From: an uncultured Collinsella sp.
Lineage (GTDB): Bacteria; Actinomycetota; Coriobacteriia; Coriobacteriales; Coriobacteriaceae
Reading direction: 5' to 3'
Assembly (NCBI GenBank): GCA_902490305.1
Contig: CABUDI010000001.1
Location: 81,307-145,306 of the forward strand
Length of the DNA: 64,000 nucleotides
Shown here: one piece after another, positions 39,631 through 48,534 of the stretch
Numbering within the stretch: the stretch's first letter is position 1
Layout of the letters: every line of letters begins with the position of its first letter
Made by a program: the position numbers and the translations under genes
Notes under the pieces: generated by a model
The model's input: only the letters and a program-made list of their open reading frames with translations
Databases searched by the model: none
Told to the model about the DNA's origin: nothing

Positions 39631-40416
39631 ATGACACGAATCCTGATCGTAGAGGACGAGGAGAAAATCGCCCGCTTTGTGACACTCGAGCTGGAGCACG
39701 AGGGCTACCAGGTGGAGCACGCCGCCGACGGCCGCACCGCCGTGGACCTGGCGCTGGAGCGCGACTACGATCTGATCCTGCTCGATGTACTGCTGCCGCA
39801 ACTCAACGGCATGGAGGTGCTGCGGCGCGTACGCAAGCACAAGGATGTGCCGGTGATCATGGTCACCGCGCGCGATGCCGTGATGGACAAGGTTGCCGGG
39901 CTCGATGCCGGCGCCGACGATTACCTGACCAAACCATTTGCGATCGAGGAGCTGTTCGCACGGATCCGCGTGGCGCTGAAGCGCTCGGAGGCCGTGCGGG
40001 CGGCTTCGGGCGTTGGCGGTGTTGGGGCCGGGGCGGGCGCTGCGGGCGGCGCGGGTGCCGGTGCCGCTGCTGCGTCCCCGACCGGCGACTCGGCCCAGAC
40101 CGCCGCCGTGCCCTCCCCCACTGCGCTCACCGTGGGCTCGGTCGCGCTCGATCCAGATCGCCGCGAGGTCACGGTCGGCGGCTCGTCCATCGTGCTGACC
40201 GCCCGCGAGTTCGACGTCCTTGCCCTGCTTATGGCACACGCCGGCACCGTGCTCACGCGCGAGCGCATTGCGCACGAAGCGCTCGGCTACGAGTACGTGG
40301 GCGACACCAACAACGTCGACGTACACATCGCGCACCTGCGTGCCAAGATCGAAGACGCCGGCGGCGCCCGCATCATCCAGACCGTGCGCGGGGTGGGCTA
40401 TGTCTGCCGTGCGTAA
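39631..40416 (+). CDS. OmpR-family response regulator with Gly/Ala linker
   Basis: 261 aa. The receiver has ILIVEDEEK, Asp52 in LILLDVLLPQLNG and the lysine in DDYLTKPFAIEELFARI. The DNA-binding winged helix includes LTAREFDVLALLMAHAGTVL and NNVDVHIAHLRAKI. Between them lies an unusual Gly/Ala-rich linker of about 45 residues (GVGGVGAGAGAAGGAGAGAA). It is coupled to the downstream kinase by a 17-nt overlap and probably belongs to one operon with the DUF4342 gene. Confidence 0.93.
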   Translation: MTRILIVEDEEKIARFVTLELEHEGYQVEHAADGRTAVDLALERDYDLILLDVLLPQLNGMEVLRRVRKHKDVPVIMVTARDAVMDKVAGLDAGADDYLTKPFAIEELFARIRVALKRSEAVRAASGVGGVGAGAGAAGGAGAGAAAASPTGDSAQTAAVPSPTALTVGSVALDPDRREVTVGGSSIVLTAREFDVLALLMAHAGTVLTRERIAHEALGYEYVGDTNNVDVHIAHLRAKIEDAGGARIIQTVRGVGYVCRA

Positions 40417-41695
40417 CGCCGAGGCCAAGCGCGTCACCTCCATCGCCCGCGCCATCAACTGGGGCTATATGTGGCGCCGCCTGATGAGCTACATCTGGCT
40501 CGATCTGCTGCTGATGGTGATTGCGGCGGCGATCCTCGTCTATGGATACAACCAGACGCTACCCGACAGCGCGTTTACCGCAGGCTGGATTCCTAGCGAG
40601 TCCGTTCACAGCATGTCGTTGATGCCCGCGCGCGGCTGGGATCTGACCACACTTACCTACACCGTCGAGCTTGCACGTACCACCAAGACCTTCCCCCTCG
40701 CGCAGGATCTCGTCGCGCTGTGGCCCCTCTATATCGTTGTTGTTGGCTGGCAGATTGTCAGCGTGCTCAACATGCTCGGTGGCGCCCGTCGCGTGCGCCG
40801 CACCATGGCGCCGCTCAACGATCTGGCACTGCGCGTGGACGAGCTCGGTCGCATGCAACTCGCCGGCGGCAAGATGGAAACGCTGGAGCAGGCCATCGAG
40901 CGTGCAAGCGTCGACTCGCCGAGCGTCACCACCGGCGACGCCGACCTGACGAGCATCGAGGTTGCACTCAACCGCTTGCTGCGTCAGATGCAAGAGGCCA
41001 AGCTGCAGCAGATGCGCTTTGTCAACGACGCAAGCCACGAGCTGCGCACGCCCATCGCGGTGATTCAGGGCTACGTAAACATGCTCGACCGCTGGGGCAA
41101 AGACGACCCGGACGTGCTGGCGGAATCCATCGCCTCGCTCAAGGCCGAAAGCGAGCACATGCAGGAGCTCGTGGAGCAGCTGCTGTTTTTGGCACGCGGC
41201 GATGCCGGCCGCACCGTGCTGCGGCGCGCGAATACCAACCTGGCTGCACTGGTCGACGAGGTATGCGAGGAATCGCAGATGATCGATACCGAGCACACGT
41301 ATCGACTGGCCTTTGACGCTGCGCTTGCCAGCGACCCGCGCTGCGACGCGCCCGTCGATGTGGCGCTCGTGAAGCAGGCTCTGCGCGTAATCGTGCAGAA
41401 TGCCGCCAAGTATTCGAACGCGGGCACGCCCATCACGTTTGGCGTGGCGCCGGATGCGGGCGCGGGCACGATCGACATAAACGTTGAGGACGAGGGCATC
41501 GGCATGAACCAGGAATCCGCAGCCCACGCGTTCGAGCGGTTCTACCGCGCCGACAACGCGCGCGATGCCGGCGCGCAGGGCTCGGGTCTGGGGCTTGCCA
41601 TTGCCAAGTGGATCGTCGATAGCCATGGCGGTGTCATTGGCGTGACCTCGGTCGAGGGTGTCGGCAGCCGCTTTACGATTCGCCTGCCACGGTAG
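40400..41695 (+). CDS. sensor histidine kinase
   Basis: 431 aa. Two transmembrane helices (LDLLLMVIAAAILVYGY and LYIVVVGWQIVSVLNML) frame an extracytoplasmic domain of about 80 residues. The H box is FVNDASHELRTPIAVIQGY, the N box VIVQNAAKYSNAGT, and the ATP lid EDEGIGMNQESAAHAFERFY with GSGLGLAIAKWIVDSHGG. This is a complete HisKA/HATPase core. The ATG at 40400 overlaps the regulator stop, giving translational coupling. The stimulus is unknown. A strong terminator follows. Confidence 0.92.
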   Translation: MSAVRNAEAKRVTSIARAINWGYMWRRLMSYIWLDLLLMVIAAAILVYGYNQTLPDSAFTAGWIPSESVHSMSLMPARGWDLTTLTYTVELARTTKTFPLAQDLVALWPLYIVVVGWQIVSVLNMLGGARRVRRTMAPLNDLALRVDELGRMQLAGGKMETLEQAIERASVDSPSVTTGDADLTSIEVALNRLLRQMQEAKLQQMRFVNDASHELRTPIAVIQGYVNMLDRWGKDDPDVLAESIASLKAESEHMQELVEQLLFLARGDAGRTVLRRANTNLAALVDEVCEESQMIDTEHTYRLAFDAALASDPRCDAPVDVALVKQALRVIVQNAAKYSNAGTPITFGVAPDAGAGTIDINVEDEGIGMNQESAAHAFERFYRADNARDAGAQGSGLGLAIAKWIVDSHGGVIGVTSVEGVGSRFTIRLPR

Positions 41696-41715
41696 GGATG
41701 CCCCTCGGCATAAAT

Positions 41716-41749
41716 AAAGGGATAGGGCCACGCGGCTCTATCCCTTTTT
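41716..41749 (+). terminator. intrinsic terminator of the DUF4342-RR-HK operon
   Basis: AAAGGGATAGGGCC / GGCTCTATCCCTTT around ACGC (one G-U pair), with TTTTT on the plus strand and an A-rich flank that could serve the convergent VOC gene. Confidence 0.85.
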
Positions 41750-41771
41750 GCTAGCTATAGCAGCTTGTGCG

Positions 41772-42146
41772 CTAGTCGCGGCACAGGTGCACGGCGAAGC
41801 CGGCGAACTCGCGCTTAAAGTACACGAGCTTGGTGCCACCGTCGGGCAGCAGCGCGCGCGACTCCTCGTTAACCTCGAGCCCGCGCTCGGCAAACCACTT
41901 CTCGGCCGCATCGATGTCGTTGACGGCAAAGCCAATGTGGCCCTTGGCGCCACGACCGTTCTGCTTCATGATCTCGACCAGCGAATCGTTAAAGTACGAA
42001 ACGGGGGTCTCGATGACGGGCAGACCCATCATCGTCGAGAACAACTCCGCGATCTCCAAGGCGTCTGCCGGGTCGGTGGCGTTAATGCCCACATGGGCGA
42101 CGCGCATACCAAAGAGCTCGACCGGATTGGCGTTCTGCTCATTCAT
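41772..42146 (-). CDS. VOC-family (glyoxalase-like) protein
   Basis: 124-aa vicinal-oxygen-chelate fold protein. The two beta-alpha-beta modules are visible: VAHVGINATDPADALEIAEL with a metal-ligand His, then GHIGFAVNDIDAAEKWFAER and VYFKREFAGFAVHLCRD. The position of His and Glu residues is compatible with a metal site. The substrate is unknown; annotation as lactoylglutathione lyase would be over-specific. It starts 11 nt after the stop of an orphan PTS IIB gene, so the two form an operon. Confidence 0.82.
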   Translation of the reverse strand: MNEQNANPVELFGMRVAHVGINATDPADALEIAELFSTMMGLPVIETPVSYFNDSLVEIMKQNGRGAKGHIGFAVNDIDAAEKWFAERGLEVNEESRALLPDGGTKLVYFKREFAGFAVHLCRD

Positions 42147-42157
42147 ACAGGCAGCGC

Positions 42158-42445
42158 CTACTGAGCCATGACGTCGAGAACGGCCTTCTCAGCAGCGACG
42201 CGGTTCATGCCGGTCATGAAGGGCACGCCGCTCACGTACGGGCAGGTGAGGCCCTCGGGGGCAACGGTGGTGGCGATCAGCAGATCGGCGCCCTCGTCGC
42301 AGTAATCCTTGGCCTCGGAGATGGCGCACTGCACGATCTCATACTTGCCAGCGTAACCGTTGGCGTCGAGCAGGGTGGCGACCTTCTGGGCAACGAGCGT
42401 GGAAGTAGCAGCGCCAGCACCGCAAGCCAAAACGATCTTCTTCAT
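42158..42445 (-). CDS. orphan PTS galactitol/lactose-type IIB component
   Basis: 95-aa IIB domain with the phospho-cysteine loop LACGAGAATSTLVAQKV and the segment DLLIATTVAPE, of the GatB-like type. No IIA or IIC is adjacent; the only neighbour in the operon is a VOC protein. It may work with PTS components encoded elsewhere, or have a regulatory role. The RBS AAGGGAG is clear. Confidence 0.88.
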   Translation of the reverse strand: MKKIVLACGAGAATSTLVAQKVATLLDANGYAGKYEIVQCAISEAKDYCDEGADLLIATTVAPEGLTCPYVSGVPFMTGMNRVAAEKAVLDVMAQ

Positions 42446-42547
42446 AGGTAATGTCTCCCTTCATGGTTTACTTTAGGTAAGTGTACCGCAGCGAGCGATG
42501 GCGCTCAGCCTCGATGAGCTTTTATGCCAGTTTGCTTTCGCGCTGCG

Positions 42548-42553
42548 TATAAT
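42548..42553 (+). promoter_or_regulatory. -10 box of the TPR-like gene
   Basis: A perfect TATAAT lies 56 bp before the ATG at 42609. A small hairpin CGCTC/GAGCG follows just before the RBS AAGGA. The -35 region is weak, so confidence is limited. Confidence 0.4.
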
Positions 42554-42608
42554 ACATCTAGTACATGTTGTCATACCGCTCGCTTTATGAGCGACTAAGG
42601 ACCCTAAT

Positions 42609-43232
42609 ATGCCCGATTCCCGCACACTCTGGACCGCCGTCGTTATCATCTGCATCGCCGTGTCGGTGTTCTTTAGCGTCAAAAAACGCACCACGTTTAA
42701 ACGCCTGCAGCGGCTCATGGCCGCCAAGCAGTGGGACGAGTTCGATCGTTTGCTCGACGGCAAACTCACCAGCATGCTGTACCCGCGCTACAACCGCGAC
42801 TACCTGCGCCTGAACTCCTATCTGCTGCGCGAGGACCACGAGCACGCCAGCGAGATGTTCGACCTGCTGCTGGGACTCAACCTGCCCAAGATGCAGCGTG
42901 TCGACCTGGTCATTAAGGCCTTTAACTACTACGTTGGCCAGGAGGACCGCAAAAAGTCCAAGGAGCTGCTGCACGAGATCAAGGGCTTTGAGGGCGGTCA
43001 GGCCGAGGCAGTCGCACACGAGTGCCAGCTGATGTACGACACGATGATCCTCAAGCGCCACAACGATATTCCCGAGCTGGAGCGCATGCTCGAGGAGGCC
43101 GGCGACGACCCGGTCAAGCGCTGCCGCCTGGAGTACCTGCTGGCCCTGCAATACCAGAACAAGGGCGACGAAGCCAAGTTCCAAGAGTTCCTGGAGAAGT
43201 CGGGCCAACACTCGATGGCCGTCAACGCGTAA
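42609..43232 (+). CDS. membrane-anchored helical-repeat protein of unknown function
   Basis: 207 aa. One N-terminal membrane helix (TLWTAVVIICIAVSVFFSV) is followed by a cytosolic domain built of helical pairs resembling TPR units, for example AAKQWDEFDRLLDGKL, NSYLLREDHEHASEMFDLLL and LEYLLALQYQNKGDEAKFQE. Such proteins usually act as scaffolds; no enzyme motif is present. It is followed 31 bp later by tRNA-Leu on the same strand. Confidence 0.7.
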   Translation: MPDSRTLWTAVVIICIAVSVFFSVKKRTTFKRLQRLMAAKQWDEFDRLLDGKLTSMLYPRYNRDYLRLNSYLLREDHEHASEMFDLLLGLNLPKMQRVDLVIKAFNYYVGQEDRKKSKELLHEIKGFEGGQAEAVAHECQLMYDTMILKRHNDIPELERMLEEAGDDPVKRCRLEYLLALQYQNKGDEAKFQEFLEKSGQHSMAVNA

Positions 43233-43263
43233 CGGACGGCTTGTGCTAGACTTCTAGTCTCAC

Positions 43264-43348
43264 GGGGGCGTGGCGGAATTGGCATACGCAGGAGACTTAA
43301 AATCTCTCGCCGCAAGGATTGTGGGTTCGAGTCCCACCGCCCCTACCA
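43264..43348 (+). tRNA. tRNA-Leu(TAA)
   Basis: 85 nt with encoded CCA. The acceptor stem pairs GGGGGCG with CGCCCCT (one G-U). The D-arm is TGGCGGAATTGGCA, the anticodon loop CTTAAAA contains TAA, a variable arm (CGCCGCAAGGATT) marks class II, and the T-arm is GTGGGTTCGAGTCCCAC. It decodes UUA, a rare codon in this GC-rich sequence. Confidence 0.95.
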
Positions 43349-43360
43349 TATGGAGCTTTC

Positions 43361-43398
43361 GAGCCCGTGTCCCCAAGGGATGCGGGCTCGCCTCTTTT
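43361..43398 (+). terminator. terminator-like hairpin after tRNA-Leu
   Basis: GAGCCCG / CGGGCTC (43361-43367, 43383-43389) with an inner TCCC/GGGA pairing and a CTCTTTT tail. Confidence 0.6.
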
Positions 43399-43474
43399 GG
43401 ACGCCGTCAACTGCAGAGCAGCTCATTTGGGACGGGGCTTTTTTGACTACTTTTCCGCCCGCCCAATGAGTTTC

Positions 43475-43561
43475 CTACCACATTTTCCGATGGAAAAACG
43501 TGGTTGTCTCCCACATTTTCCGATGGAAAAACGTGGTTGTCTCCCACATTTTCCGATGGAA
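43475..43561. repeat. 33-bp tandem hairpin repeat
   Basis: Two full units and one partial unit of CTCCCACATTTTCCGATGGA followed by AAAACGTGGTTGT (units at 43475, 43508 and 43541). Each unit is itself an imperfect palindrome CCACATTTTCC / GGAAAAACGTGG. They lie 126 bp behind the tRNA and 45 bp before the ATPase gene. Confidence 0.9.
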
Positions 43562-43605
43562 ACTCCCAAATGGCCTTATACTAGCCGAGAGGGTTGGGAG
43601 GCAAT

Positions 43606-44907
43606 ATGCAGCGACAGCTTATGAGTGAACTTATCGCTTGGAAATCAAGGGCGAATCGCAAACCCCTCTTGCTTAAGGGAGCCCGCCAGACAGGAAAGAC
43701 TTGGCTTCTTAACGAATTCGCAAGCCAGCAGTATCGAAACGTCATTCGTTTTGACTTTATGCTCGAGCCGAGCACACGCTCGCTGTTCGATGGGAACCTC
43801 GACCCCAAGCGCATCATCTCCCAGATAGAGCTCCTACGTGGCCAAACCGTAACGCCGACAGACACGCTCATCATCTTCGACGAGATCCAAGAGGCGCCAC
43901 GCGGGATCACCTCGCTTAAGTACTTCAACGAGCTTGCACCCGAATACCACATCGTGGCAGCCGGTTCCTATATGGGCCTCGCGCTCCGACGCGAAAACGA
44001 GTCATTTCCCGTTGGCAAAATCGACCAGCTCACCATGCGTCCCATGGGGTTTGCCGAGTTCGTTCGTGCCGTCGACGGCAACCCGCTCGCCGACGCCATC
44101 CTTGCCGCAGACATGAACCTTCTGGCAAACGTTGCCGAAAAGCTCGAACACTTGCTCAAGGAATACCTTGTTGTCGGCGGTATGCCCGAAGTTGTCTCCG
44201 CTTTCGCCGAGACACGCGACTTCATCGAAGCCCGAAGGCTTCAGCAGCAAATCATCGAGGCTTACGAATCCGATTTTGGCAAACATGCACCCGCCCGCAT
44301 CATCGAGCGCATGAGGTTGGTTTGGAAATCCCTTCCCGGCCAGCTTGCCAAAGAGAACAAGAAGTTTGTCTATGGCGCCCTTCGCCCCGGAGCGCGCGCA
44401 CGCGATTTCGAGGAAAGCCTCCAGTGGCTCACGGACTACGGAATCGTTCATAAGGTGCCACGTGTTTCCGCTCTAAAGGCGCCGCTCTCGAGCTACGAAG
44501 ACCTCTCGGGCTTCAAACTGTTCTGCATCGACACCGGCATCCTCGGAGCGCTCTCCGGTCTCTCTCCGGCCATCGTTCTTAACGGATCCGCTGTTTTTAC
44601 CGAGTTCAAAGGTTCGCTGACCGAACAATACGTCGCGCAGGAGCTTTTGCTCCAGGACAAAACTCCCGCGTATTGGTCCTCTACCTCTGGCAATGCCGAA
44701 ACCGACTTTGCCATCGACCATGCGGGAACCGTGCTTCCGCTTGAGGTCAAGGCGGCAGAGAACCTTAAAGCGAAGAGTCTGAAAATAGCCTGCGAAAAAT
44801 TCAAGCTCGAGCGTTGCGTGAGGAGCTCCCTGGCGGCATATAGAGACGAGGGCACGCTCGTCAATATTCCGCTTTGGGAAATTGGGCAAATCGACAAACT
44901 GGCATAA
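43606..44907 (+). CDS. AAA ATPase with DUF4143 nuclease-like domain
   Basis: 433 aa. The N-terminal ATPase has Walker A LLLKGARQTGKTWLL and Walker B TLIIFDEIQEAP, followed by VAAGSYMGLAL (sensor region). The C-terminal DUF4143 domain carries ETDFAIDHAGTVLPLEVKA, resembling a PD-(D/E)xK core. Proteins of this kind are widespread single-gene accessory ATPases of unknown biological role. The ATG at 43606 has GGGAGG 4 nt upstream. GC content is lower than in neighbours, suggesting acquisition near the tRNA. Confidence 0.88.
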   Translation: MQRQLMSELIAWKSRANRKPLLLKGARQTGKTWLLNEFASQQYRNVIRFDFMLEPSTRSLFDGNLDPKRIISQIELLRGQTVTPTDTLIIFDEIQEAPRGITSLKYFNELAPEYHIVAAGSYMGLALRRENESFPVGKIDQLTMRPMGFAEFVRAVDGNPLADAILAADMNLLANVAEKLEHLLKEYLVVGGMPEVVSAFAETRDFIEARRLQQQIIEAYESDFGKHAPARIIERMRLVWKSLPGQLAKENKKFVYGALRPGARARDFEESLQWLTDYGIVHKVPRVSALKAPLSSYEDLSGFKLFCIDTGILGALSGLSPAIVLNGSAVFTEFKGSLTEQYVAQELLLQDKTPAYWSSTSGNAETDFAIDHAGTVLPLEVKAAENLKAKSLKIACEKFKLERCVRSSLAAYRDEGTLVNIPLWEIGQIDKLA

Positions 44908-44930
44908 AGGCTGCGGAGGCGCTCAGCAAG

Positions 44931-44977
44931 GACTGTCCCCAGGTGCCTGCAGAAAAGAAACGTCCCTAGGTGCCGGC
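44931..44977. repeat. GGGAC-type repeat (family R2)
   Basis: GACTGTCCCCAGGTGCCTGC then AGAAACGTCCCTAGGTGCCGGC form an inverted and direct mixture similar to 35844-35893. It directly precedes an R1 palindrome. Confidence 0.6.
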
Positions 44978-44982
44978 TGTTG

Positions 44983-45050
44983 AGTTGCGGTGGAATAGGG
45001 ACTGTTTGGTGCCCGAAAGGGCGATTTTAGTCCGTATTTCACCGCAACTT
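44983..45050. repeat. dispersed 69-bp palindrome, copy 2 (family R1)
   Basis: AGTTGCGGTGGAATAGGGAC and GTCCGTATTTCACCGCAACT are nearly complementary, with two substitutions relative to copies 1 and 3. It lies between convergent genes, 12 bp after the ppx stop. Confidence 0.85.
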
Positions 45051-45062
45051 ATGAGGGGATGG

Positions 45063-46064
45063 TTAAAGGGCGCTGAGGTTGGGGGTCCAGGCGATGGTGG
45101 GAGTCGCGCCGTCGAGAGCCTCGTTGATGGTGGCGGCCATGCCGGCGAGCAGGCTGTTCTCGCTTACGGTGAGCGTCTTGTAGCCGCCGGCTCGCATGAG
45201 CTCGCGAATTACCACGGCACCTGCCAAGATCACGCCCGCGCGCTTGGGCTGCACGCCTGGCAGTGCAGCGATACCCTCCACATCCAGCGTAGACATACAA
45301 TCGATGGCGGCCGAGATCTGCTCCATCGAAAGCTCGCGCAGGTGCACAAAGCTCGAGTCGTACGGCTCCAGTTCGTGGACCAGCGCCACGAGCGTGGTGA
45401 CGGTACCGCCCACCGCAACGAGGCGCTCGGCGCGCTCAAAGTCGCTGGGCAGGCCCTCAAAATAGGCGGAGAACTGCTCGCCCGCCCACGCGGCAGCGGC
45501 TGAAAGCTCGCCATCCGCGGGCGGCAACGCAGAGAAGAAGCGCTCCGTCACGCGACGGCAACCGATGTCCAGCGAGCGCGTTCCCTCCAGCGCGAAGACC
45601 CCGCGCTCCGGAGCGTATACGCCCGTCACGAGCTCCGTGGAGCCACCACCCGAATCGGCAACAATGATGCGCTCGCCGGCAAAGTCGTGTGCCACGCCAA
45701 AAAACGTCAGGCGTGCCTCAACCTCGCCCGGAATCACCTGCGGTTCGAGCCCCAGCCCGCGCAGGCCGTCCAGCAGCAGCGCGGCGTTGGACGCATCGCG
45801 CGCGGCACTCGTGCAGGTGGTGCAGACGCACGCGGCCCCAAAGGCACGGGCTTCGTCCACAAACATGCGGCACGCAGCGAGCACACGCTCGACAGCCGCC
45901 TCGCAAAAGCGGCCCGTCGCGTCGACGCCCTCGCCCAGATCGGTAATCTCGGTATGCTTGGACGATTCCACGATCGCCCCGCCCTCGACCTGCGCCAGCA
46001 CCAGTCGCGACGACACCGTTCCCAGGTCGATCGCGGCCACCTTATATCGTTTGCAATCTGCCAT
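45063..46064 (-). CDS. ppx: Ppx/GppA-family phosphatase
   Basis: 333 aa. The ASKHA-fold signatures are AAIDLGTVSSRLVLAQV at the start, the catalytic VEARLTFFGVA, and ADSGGGSTELVTG, followed by SLDIGCRRVTERFF and AVGGTVTTLVAL. The family hydrolyses polyphosphate and/or pppGpp; this short form lacks the C-terminal HD-like domains of E. coli Ppx, so exopolyphosphatase is a reasonable but unproven call. The ATG at 46064 follows GGAGGGGAG. It lies 28 nt after the FtsB-like gene on the same strand. Confidence 0.9.
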   Translation of the reverse strand: MADCKRYKVAAIDLGTVSSRLVLAQVEGGAIVESSKHTEITDLGEGVDATGRFCEAAVERVLAACRMFVDEARAFGAACVCTTCTSAARDASNAALLLDGLRGLGLEPQVIPGEVEARLTFFGVAHDFAGERIIVADSGGGSTELVTGVYAPERGVFALEGTRSLDIGCRRVTERFFSALPPADGELSAAAAWAGEQFSAYFEGLPSDFERAERLVAVGGTVTTLVALVHELEPYDSSFVHLRELSMEQISAAIDCMSTLDVEGIAALPGVQPKRAGVILAGAVVIRELMRAGGYKTLTVSENSLLAGMAATINEALDGATPTIAWTPNLSAL

Positions 46065-46092
46065 TGCGGGCTCCCCTCCGGGCGCTACTCGC

Positions 46093-46854
46093 CTACTCGC
46101 CGCTGGACGCGACCGTCTGGCCCTCGACGCCGTTAAATCCAAACAGCATATCGAGCGTCTTGATGTACCACGGTGCGTCCTTGCCGACCTCTTCGATCTC
46201 TTTGGCCACTTCGCTGGCATTCTTGGCGTTTGAGGACTTTTTGCTCGACGACGAATCCGAATCATCGTCCAGGCCCTGCACTTCAACCCTCTTCTCGCCG
46301 GGCATCACCAGGCCCAGATCCTCGGACGCCGCATCCTTAATGCCCTCCTCCGAGAGCAGTTTGTCGACGCTTTTTTGCAGCTCATCATTGTATTGCTGGC
46401 GAATCTCGACCTGCTTGGCCAAGATATCGCTCGAACGCTTTGCCACGTACAGGTCGCGCACGGGGAAATACAGGCTCACGAGCACCAGGGCAACGACGAT
46501 GCCGATGAATAGCCCTCGCTGAGGACCGTGGGTAAAGTCGTAGATCGCCTTGACCACCGCGTTGTCGTTGGCGTAGTGCATAAAGTCCGAGCCCGAAAAA
46601 CGGTTCGAGGGCCTGCTCGACCTATCGTGCGTTTGAGCCGACGAGCGCTGAGCATGCGACGAACGTGCCGGGCGCACCGGTCCATCTGACGAAGTATTCA
46701 CTTGAGCATTGGGGCGCGAGGTACTTGTCGGGCGCTGCATGGAGCGGTCGGCGCCGGCGTAGGCGGACCCACCGAGCTGCACCGTGCGCGCACGGCGAGG
46801 CGACGGCTCACGCGAACCGGCGGAATAGTACCTGTTGTCGTAAATCTGATCCAT
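46093..46854 (-). CDS. FtsB/DivIC-like septum formation initiator
   Basis: 253 aa. A long, Ser/Arg-rich cytoplasmic N-terminus (about 110 residues) precedes one membrane helix (GLFIGIVVALVLVSLYFPV) and a coiled coil (AKQVEIRQQYNDELQKSVDK) ending with EDLGLVMPGEKRVEV, the FtsB/DivIC hallmark. A Ser/Asp/Lys-rich C-terminal tail follows. Such proteins bridge FtsQ and FtsL in the divisome. It lies between eno and ppx on the minus strand, the order common in actinobacteria (eno, ftsB, ppx). Confidence 0.85.
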   Translation of the reverse strand: MDQIYDNRYYSAGSREPSPRRARTVQLGGSAYAGADRSMQRPTSTSRPNAQVNTSSDGPVRPARSSHAQRSSAQTHDRSSRPSNRFSGSDFMHYANDNAVVKAIYDFTHGPQRGLFIGIVVALVLVSLYFPVRDLYVAKRSSDILAKQVEIRQQYNDELQKSVDKLLSEEGIKDAASEDLGLVMPGEKRVEVQGLDDDSDSSSSKKSSNAKNASEVAKEIEEVGKDAPWYIKTLDMLFGFNGVEGQTVASSGE

Positions 46855-46944
46855 GTGCGCCTTGTGCGGTTGAGGTTTGTTTGCGCTAAGTATTCTAGTT
46901 ATAGCACGAGCGCGCGCACCGCCTTCGCCAGCCTTTGCTCGACA

Positions 46945-46977
46945 TAAAAAAGGCGCTGAGCCATATGGCCCAGCGCC
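46945..46977 (-). terminator. intrinsic terminator of eno
   Basis: GGCGCTGAGCCAT / ATGGCCCAGCGCC with one mismatch, followed on the minus strand by TTTTTTT. It lies 73 bp after the eno stop. Confidence 0.85.
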
Positions 46978-47050
46978 CAATGGTGCTCAACAGCGCCCGG
47001 CTGAAGCAAGGCGAATCCGAGTCTTCCCCGCCCCCGCGAGCTCCGCGTGC

Positions 47051-48352
<1,302 letters not shown>

Positions 48353-48441
48353 TCACTTGGAAACGAGTTGAATGCTTGGCGACGCGGCCTTGCGCCAACG
48401 TGGCGCTTTGGTTTGTAAGTTAGCCGTGTCGCACTTTTTGC

Positions 48442-48471
48442 ATTATGCCCTAAGTTAGCCGAGGGATACAA
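48442..48471 (-). promoter_or_regulatory. probable eno promoter
   Basis: On the minus strand TTGTAT (48471-48466), an 18-nt spacer and CATAAT (48447-48442). Two direct copies of TAAGTTAGCCG lie at about 48416 and 48451, which may bind a regulator. Confidence 0.4.
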
Positions 48472-48490
48472 TTGTTTTTCAAAAAATTTA

Positions 48491-48534
48491 GCGGGAACGA
48501 TGAGGCACGTCAGCCCCGTCGTTCCCGCAGTCTT
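48491..48534 (-). terminator. intrinsic terminator of mazG
   Basis: GCGGGAACGA / TCGTTCCCGC (48491-48500, 48519-48528) followed on the minus strand by TAAATTTTTT. It separates mazG from eno. Confidence 0.8.

Noticed and set aside
43475..43561. Tandem repeats considered as a CRISPR array
   Set aside because: Units abut each other directly without spacers and no cas gene is in the window.
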